From the NCBI GenBank assembly GCA_029582165.1, contig CM055874.1:44337883-44401882 (forward strand): a DNA stretch of 64,000 nt, written 5' to 3'. The translations under genes and the position numbers were made by a program. Origin of the DNA: Portulaca oleracea (taxonomy: Eukaryota > Streptophyta > Magnoliopsida > Caryophyllales > Portulacaceae). Under the pieces are notes generated by a model. The model worked only from the letters and a program-made list of their open reading frames with translations. It did not search any database and was not told the origin of the DNA. Shown piece by piece: positions 58,201 through 64,000 of this stretch; the stretch's first letter is position 1, and the number at the start of each line of letters is the position of its first letter.

Positions 58201-58551
58201 TACTGTAGACGAATTCATGGAAAACACAGAAAGAATCCAAGAACACGTACATCAACAAAATCCCCCGTTAAATTTTCGTATCGATAAATCAAATGAGAAA
58301 AGGCGAAATTAAGTTTAAATAAAAAAAGTGAAATAGAGAATTGGAATACTGACAGTGTCGTCGCGGTGAATCTGTACTTTCTGGAAGGCAGAATCGGCCA
58401 TTGAGCGAATTTGGAACCTCCTGACAGAGGAAGGAGATGAAAAAGGCAATGAAGGTTGTCTTCTGCAGCTGTTGAGGAAGGATATGGAAGAAGATGAAGG
58501 AGAATATGATTGGGTGAGCAAGGTTCTGGAAGCTCTAACCATGGCTGCCAT
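55279..58551 (-). CDS. Dienelactone hydrolase family protein (carboxymethylenebutenolidase-like)
   Basis: Five exons on the minus strand, 58551-58354, 57925-57783, 57668-57539, 57412-57221 and 55485-55279, total 870 bp, 289 aa, all GT-AG and in phase. Alpha/beta-hydrolase fold. Seen: VVLQEWWG (Glu86), nucleophile motif GYCMGG (Cys164), GELDNIVGF (Asp212) and GCGHAF (His247), the Cys-Asp-His triad of dienelactone hydrolases. In bacteria these open dienelactones in chlorocatechol breakdown; the plant substrate is not established. The first about 50 residues are rich in Ser and Arg, poor in acids, and precede a second Met (MADSAFQKV) where cytosolic relatives begin, so a plastid or mitochondrial transit peptide is likely. 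The start is ATG 58551; the in-frame codon at 58560 is GTG. Intron 4 (1735 bp) holds a MITE and other repeats. Confidence 0.95.
55930..56358. mobile_element. MITE in intron 4 of the dienelactone hydrolase gene
   Basis: Left end GGGTGTGTTCGGTACGTGG and right end TGCATCAAACACAC are inverted relatives. Both sides carry GAAAATCATTTTCC-type words in opposite orientation. Flanks TGA and TAA suggest a three-base duplication of the PIF/Harbinger kind. Confidence 0.65.
56776..57201. repeat. GGCGC-word repeat and T16G16 tract in intron 4
   Basis: About 56776-57160 repeats AGGCGCA, GCCTCA and CACGCC words in mixed orientation, matching words at 55715-55800 on the other side of the MITE. At 57170-57201 there are 16 T then 16 G, about 20 bp from the exon 4 donor. 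Confidence 0.55.
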
Positions 58552-59026
58552 CTTTGTCACTCTAACAGAAATTTACACGAATATGGACTGTGGTGTCAAG
58601 TGGGCAAAGTGTAGAGTATAGACTGTTACTGTTTAGGCGCTTTTCGTTTCATTTTTCCTTGATCTGCCATACTTTTTTGACTAACAATTTTCTCTAATAA
58701 ATAATTTTTTTGATCATTTTTTCTATCAAAAATTACAACATGAATTCCACCAAAAAAAAAATACATCGTGAAACTGTAATTAATAATTAACCCACCTGTG
58801 TTTTGCATTAAAAATTACACACATTGAATCTGACTGATTAATTTTTTTAAGGTGTAAAATTGTCATTTCATGTTTTTTAATTAGGGTTATTTTAGACTTT
58901 TCATATCATCCTATATAGGTAAAATTGTCATTCACGGGAAAAGGAGTAAAATAATAAAAGGTTCAAACTTCGGATAAGATAAATCTAATTTCCCAGACCT
59001 TGGGGGTAAAATCCCGCTTTCACTAA
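58552..59026. other. Upstream of the dienelactone hydrolase gene
   Basis: Likely promoter and leader on the minus strand. I see no clear TATA box and no other gene. Confidence 0.4.
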
Positions 59027-59264
59027 GGGGGCGTTTGATTGAAAAACTTTCCCGGTAAAGTTGGTCAACTTTTCCAAGTTGAAAAACATTCCCATGTTTG
59101 ATTCTGCAAAATATATAGAAAAGTTTTGATATGGGACCCATTATTTCCCTCCCAAACTCAGTAAAAAGTTTTCCGGGGGGTTAGGGAAAGTCTTTCCCGG
59201 GCAAGTCTTTCCTGGAAAAGTCTTTCCCGGAAAAGTCTTTCCCGAGAAACTATCAAATGCACCA
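59027..59264. mobile_element. Tourist-like MITE with 15-bp tandem repeat
   Basis: 238 bp between TAA (59024-59026) and TAA (59265-59267). Ends GGGGGCGTTTGATTG and CAAATGCACCA. Near the right end a 15-bp unit, AAGTCTTTCCCGGRA, is repeated four times (59187-59247). Confidence 0.8.
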
Positions 59265-59309
59265 TAAACCGCAATGGATAAAATCCTAATTTATTCGTTA
59301 AGGAACTAA

Positions 59310-59493
59310 GAGAGTGTTTGGTAATACCATGGTTACGATTCTCCTGTCCCCCAAAGGAGATTTTTTTCTTAAATAAAGGTGAAAAGTTGTGGGTCATTTT
59401 AATCTTTTTTTCCCAAAATACAACCACCAAAAAAATTGGTCAATTTTTCAATTGACCAATTTCACCATAATTTTTGACCAATCAAATGCTCTT
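59310..59493. mobile_element. Tourist-like MITE
   Basis: 184 bp between TAA (59307-59309) and TAA (59494-59496). Left end GAGAGTGTTTGGTAA and right end CCAATCAAATGCTCTT. Lies 45 bp from the previous MITE and has similar termini, so the two may be related. Confidence 0.72.
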
Positions 59494-59496
59494 TAA

Positions 59497-59914
59497 ACAT
59501 ATACTTAGGAAGGGGTAAAGAGAGAGTAAGGGAGGATTAATATGAGTATGTGCTGGGGAAGGGAGTGAGGTTTACCCTTTCATATACGCTCTCTCACTCT
59601 TATTTTTTTAACACTCCGAATTAAACTGTAAAGAAGAGTTAAGTGATATTATAAATTATATAATATATAAATTAACCATATTATCGCTCAAACTTATTTG
59701 ATTTTGTCTCCTCCTCTTTCTTTCTCCCTCTCTCTACATTTTTGGTTTGAACATTATTCTCCTAAAAAACTTATCCAGTTATCCTTATGAACTTTTTATA
59801 GTTTGAAAAGTGACTTTCCAAACAAGTGTAAATTAGTATGTATTTTATAACCCTATCCCAAATAAAGTGTTATGGTCAAAGTTTTCAAAATTTAACTGAT
59901 GTGTAAAGCTAAGT
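59497..59914. other. Intergenic, no gene seen
   Basis: AT-rich, with a CT-rich stretch. No feature recognised. Confidence 0.4.
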
Positions 59915-59922
59915 GTCATATA

Positions 59923-60441
59923 TAGACGTGACAATTTCTGACCCGACCCGATAACACGATCCGAACCCGCTCGAAATTTTAGGGTTTTGAACACGATTTT
60001 TTCAACTAAACCCGAAGCATACTGAACCCGAAAAATTAGCGGGTCAAACCCGGCCCTCCTGTATGACCTGAAAAATTAATTTTTTAAGTTCAACTTTATT
60101 AGAATTCGTGATTTTTCTTTGTAATTTTTAACGTTAAATTATCTGCGCAACTTATTTATTTGTTATTTCTCTAATTTAAGTTAAAATAATTACAATAATC
60201 TATTATTACTAGAAGATAATCATATTTTATTATGTATATTGTACAAAAAGTAGTATTTAGAGATCATTTTTTTAAAAGAAAAAACGGATAAAGGGCGCAA
60301 TCATAACCCGTTGGGTTGATCTGAAACCGAAATACAATGGCCGTATTTACCCGGACCCGAAATACACCCGACACGTATTTACTCGAACCCATTATACGAC
60401 CGACCCGAAACCCACCCGCCTAACCGAATTGACAGGTCTGA
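59923..60441. mobile_element. Non-autonomous hAT element
   Basis: 519 bp. Left end TAGACGTGACAATTTC and right end GAATTGACAGGTCTGA are inverted. Flanking 8-bp sequences GTCATATA (59915-59922) and CTCATATA (60442-60449) differ at one base, as for a hAT duplication. Subterminal regions are rich in ACCCGA words. The terminus resembles that of the hAT palindrome at 43597. Confidence 0.85.
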
Positions 60442-60449
60442 CTCATATA

Positions 60450-60877
60450 TGATAGGGAGGAGGAGTATTTTTGATGGAAGAAATACACAAACATATTGAT
60501 CTCATGCCCTGTTATTTGGTTAGGTTGGATATAACTCTCCCAACTTATCCAAACTTATTCAAACCTATCCAAACCTAACACACTTCCCCAAAAAAACATT
60601 CACTCTAAAACACAATTTCCCCAAAAAAGCATCATAACTTATCACAACCTATTCTAACTTATCCATCCAAACCTGAAAATAACTTAACTAAAGAACATGG
60701 TCTGACCCTCTTCTAAAAAAAACAGCTCCATTCTATTTAAAGGAGATAGAAGCACTATGTAATCCCGTTTGCTTTTCGTCGCCCCCTCTTTTTACTAATG
60801 TCGCCCACTTTTTCATAATAATTTTCAATATCGTCATTGACCCTTCACTCTCTAACTTCTCTCTAGTTTCTCTCTCT

Positions 60878-60941
<64 letters not shown>

Positions 60942-62150
60942 ATAAAAAATTGTAATTATTATTATTATTATTGTTGTTAATATTATTATTTATTATTGTT
61001 ATTATTATCATTATTAATATTAAATTACAATGTTATAATTAATAAATTAACGATTTTTGAAATTCAACCTAAATTATCATTTGGGGGGGAGCGACATTAG
61101 TAAAATTGTTTGAACTATAAAGTGATTTTTGATAACAAAGACCTGAGGTGATGATAATTACATTTCATAATAATATAAATTATATTTACCACATTATTAC
61201 ATTATTTTTATCCGTATTTAATAAATGCATATATAATTTTTTTCAATATTTTAATTATTTATGTCTCTAATTTTTCCATTTGTTATGATGTTATCTAAAT
61301 AGACATCAATTTGAAAGGAGAAAAAGCTAGTTCTGAAAAAGCCAGTCAATTACAGAATTATTATTTCCATTTCTCTCGTTCTTTCATTTTGTCGAATTCA
61401 ATCCTTTTTTCTGTTTTCGAACTTTCATTTTTGAAAGATAATGTTGCTAATAAAAAGATCTTGATTGATACAACCAAAGGGAATTTAATATCAAACTACT
61501 ATTTAATTAGAACCTCTGATTTGCCATACTCTGTACATCAAATGGTAGTTTATACAATACTAATAGAAACCCAACATCCAGTGCAGATAACATCTTTTAG
61601 ACGAAATAAAGTCAACCAAACGTCTTCACGAAGTAAAATGCTTATGAAATATTGAAATGTGCAGCATGCTTTCCTGGCAGAAATAAAGGACAGGAACATT
61701 TTGGTTTTAATCAGGAATTTTCTTACAAAATTGATCCAAAGAGAGCTTAACAAACAGGCAACCAGATGAGAACTGTGTTCTTTCTTCTTCATTCTTGCCA
61801 CTCGGCACATTCACATAGAGAACAGCTGAATGAAAATTATGAACAGAGAAATTTACTTCATGCTTTCAGGAAGAAATACTAGAACGTTGGCATCCTCTTT
61901 GTCAATGTCATGCCAATTGCCATGGCACGAAGCATGTCATAAGCTGCTTCCTACAACTGGTGTTAGGGTTATATTCCTCGCTAAAAGTCTCGTCAGCTTC
62001 GGCACATTTGGCTAATTGGATCACATTGTTCACTGCTCAGACGCATGTGCTAACACATTTTACCAGTTAAACCAGCTAAATTTGGCAGCTTTTGGTTAAA
62101 GTCTCTAGCTGAGAAATAATAAACTGAAGAGTGCTCAATTAACTCATTCT
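60450..62150. other. Intergenic with (TAA)n microsatellites
   Basis: (TAA)n and (TTA)n tracts at about 60878-61020. A 114-codon plus-strand frame at 61311-61655 has no motif I recognise and I do not call it a gene. Confidence 0.45.
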
Positions 62151-62695
62151 GAAAAAACAAGATGCATGATACCTCCATCTCAGCATCAATGTGAATAGCA
62201 TATGCGATGCACGACAGCTTGATGATTATTTACAAAGGAACCCGTAAATGACCATGGGGATAAGAAATATATTTACATGCACTAATGAGAACTGAACTGT
62301 GATTACTTCAAAGCTGTAGAATATACATTGATCAGGAAAATTTGCTTACAAGTTCACTTGTTAGGGATGCCAGAGTCAAGACATAAGCCTATACAAATGC
62401 AATCTTTCCCTAATCATCAATCCCGACAAATATGCCCGCACGAAGAGTTGCAGCTGCAAACAAAAGCAGCATAAAGTGAACAACAATCTAACTGATAGGA
62501 TCATCGTCTACAGTTATTTATTTCATGATTGATGTTCCAAAACTGATGGAACCAATCCAAGTTGAAACAATATATGTACCAAATAGCTCTGTTGATTCTT
62601 TGCAGCAGCCCCTCACTGCTCCAACATCCCCCAACACTGAAAATAAAAGTCTAGATAATGGACTGAGAAAACATAAATTACATCTCACCTTATGT

Positions 62696-63151
62696 CTATC
62701 CTTGAATCCTCAGCCGATTGAAGAACACCAAGAACTGGTACTCTGGGGCCCAATATACAAATCCAACTACAGGCCCTTCCTTAATGTACTGCACAAGTTG
62801 AACAAATGTGTAAAAAAGGAATGATCACAGGAGGTAGGAAGGATCTAATTGCAATTTCCAGCTGAAAAAGAGTTGAAAGATAGTGATCAGTAAAAACCTT
62901 CCCATCAAGAATGACTAGTTCACCATCTACCCATCTAGGATTCTGAAACCCAGGATCAGCAAGCCTCCCTTGTCCTTTGTATCGAGCAACCTGCCTCATG
63001 AAAGTAAAGAAATTAGGTAAAAAGCTATCTTGATGATTTGAAGATAGAGAAGGTTAAACCAATATTCAGTACACACCACTCCAAATTCTTCTGGAATAAT
63101 CCCCTTGTGTGGAAGCTGATACCCTTTTCCAATTTTTGCACGAAATGCCAC
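62696..63151 (-). CDS. EXECUTER-type plastid singlet-oxygen sensor, 3' end
   Basis: Three consecutive minus-strand exons, 63151-63077, 62990-62898 and 62788-62696, all phase 0, encode the last 86 residues: [20 protein letters not shown], then [20 protein letters not shown], then [20 protein letters not shown], ending FFNRLRIQG. From memory of the family this is the C-terminal DUF3506 (singlet-oxygen-sensor) domain of EXECUTER1/2, thylakoid-associated proteins whose oxidation and breakdown start plastid-to-nucleus signalling. The exon that should precede (ending near PAGQ) is not found between 63152 and the window edge, so a long intron or the window boundary separates it. I cannot tell EX1 from EX2. 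Confidence 0.82.
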
Positions 63152-63694
63152 CTGTAGCAGTTAAATTTAGTCATCAATGTCTACACAGGCATACTCCAGA
63201 AACTTTAGGAGCTCAGCAAATTAGCACTGTGCATGGACAGAAATAGGTTAAATGTTATTTGGTAAAACACCCAAAGGTGCTCCCTCTACCCCTTTCCTTT
63301 GTTATTTCAAACATAAGCCATTTTTTCCCTTCATACTGGTCCCAGGAAAGCAGATGCGGGAGGCAGAGATGTTAAACCTCTAGTTGGTTTAGTTCTGTTA
63401 AAGAGAAAGAAATAGTCTTGATTCACTCGCTATTTTACTGACAACTAATTATCTCAGCTCCTACAAACTGCAAAGGGCTTCCAGGAAAGCTTCTTCCAAT
63501 TCTCTACATGTAACAATGCAACTTGTTTCCAATTTTGTTCGCCAGCATAGGAGCCGAGTTTTAAGTATCATATATTTAATCAGCAGAATGCCAGTTTATC
63601 AGAATCCCATGCTAGTACAGCTACCAGATCCCTGGTCTCTTCAGGCATGTTTCATATTACTGATAGCAAGTTAGCAACTCATAAAGTGAAAACC

Positions 63695-63991
63695 TCAAAC
63701 AAGCCAGTAGTACTGGAAATGGTGCACCCTAACAGGCACAATCACTTCACCCGGCTCCACGTATCCATTCCCAACATTAGACACCAGTACTATTGGACAC
63801 TCTTTTGACATTCTCAAACACATATCAAGCATAGAGATTTCACAAAGAAGTAGGCTTTTCCCAACCATAGTAGGAGAATACAACGGAAATGTTGCTATTG
63901 CTTTCATCCAATCACAACCCTCTCCAAGGCTAAAAACATAAAGCCATAAACACATCAGAAGTAGAATAAGTAATGTTTTTCTGAAATTCAC
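63695..63991 (-). other. Unrecognised open frame at the window edge
   Basis: 98 codons on the minus strand: a hydrophobic start, then SLGEGCDWMKAIATFPLYSP and ECPIVLVSNVGNGYVEPGE, ending HHFQYYWLV. The composition looks protein-like, but I do not recognise it. If the EXECUTER gene runs on past the window, this lies in its intron and could be a captured fragment. Confidence 0.3.
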
Positions 63992-64000
63992 GAGTCTGTG

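Noticed and set aside
61311..61655. 114-codon plus-strand frame
   Set aside because: Low complexity and no recognisable domain; kept only as a remark.

Overview
The window is nuclear DNA of a flowering plant, probably a eudicot. It is AT-rich, its genes have GT-AG introns, and most of it is Ty1/copia elements, MITEs, hAT, CACTA and LINE remnants and microsatellites. I see nothing organellar or bacterial, and I cannot name the species.

Five host genes can be rebuilt exon by exon. (1) 18494-22501 (+) is a class-I glutamine-amidotransferase-fold gamma-glutamyl peptidase: four exons, 282 aa, with Cys136, His226 and Glu228 visible. (2) 35118-48720 (-) is a TIFY-CCT-GATA transcription factor of the ZIM-like (ZML/GATA24-28) group: ten exons, 334 aa, with an 8.5-kb third intron full of transposons. 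(3) 53117-54627 (+) is a small Costars-family protein in two exons. Its reading frame begins with GTG where the family has ATG. (4) 55279-58551 (-) is a dienelactone-hydrolase-family enzyme: five exons, 289 aa, with Cys164, Asp212 and His247, and a likely plastid-targeting N-terminus. (5) 62696-63151 (-) holds the last three exons of an EXECUTER-type plastid singlet-oxygen sensor whose 5' part lies beyond the window.

Layout: 0.5-0.8 kb, CACTA transposase fragment. 3.0-8.75 kb, complete but decayed copia element on the minus strand (TSD ATAAT, tRNA-iMet primer site). 8.7-18 kb, MITEs, a 22-bp periodic repeat and degenerate short-word repeats. 18.3-22.5 kb, gene 1. 23.4-28.8 kb, a second copia element (TSD TATAC) beside an inverted piece of its own gag-pro. 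29-34.8 kb, MITEs, a solo TRIM-like LTR and TA microsatellites. 35-48.7 kb, gene 2. 49-53 kb, MITEs. 53-58.6 kb, genes 3 and 4, which converge. 59-61 kb, Tourist and hAT MITEs. 62.7 kb to the end, gene 5.

Three observations stand out. A 3-kb palindrome built from two inverted 1.4-kb copies of a hAT transposase 3' region lies inside an intron of the GATA gene, so the pre-mRNA could form a long double-stranded stem. The second copia element has no tRNA-type primer site; the sequence just inside its 5' LTR is instead a perfect 14-nt reverse complement of a segment of that LTR, in the position and polarity needed for self-priming. A 22-bp periodic repeat around the word TTGTTCAC occurs at two distant loci. 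The host genes look functionally unrelated to one another: they share a neighbourhood, not a pathway.
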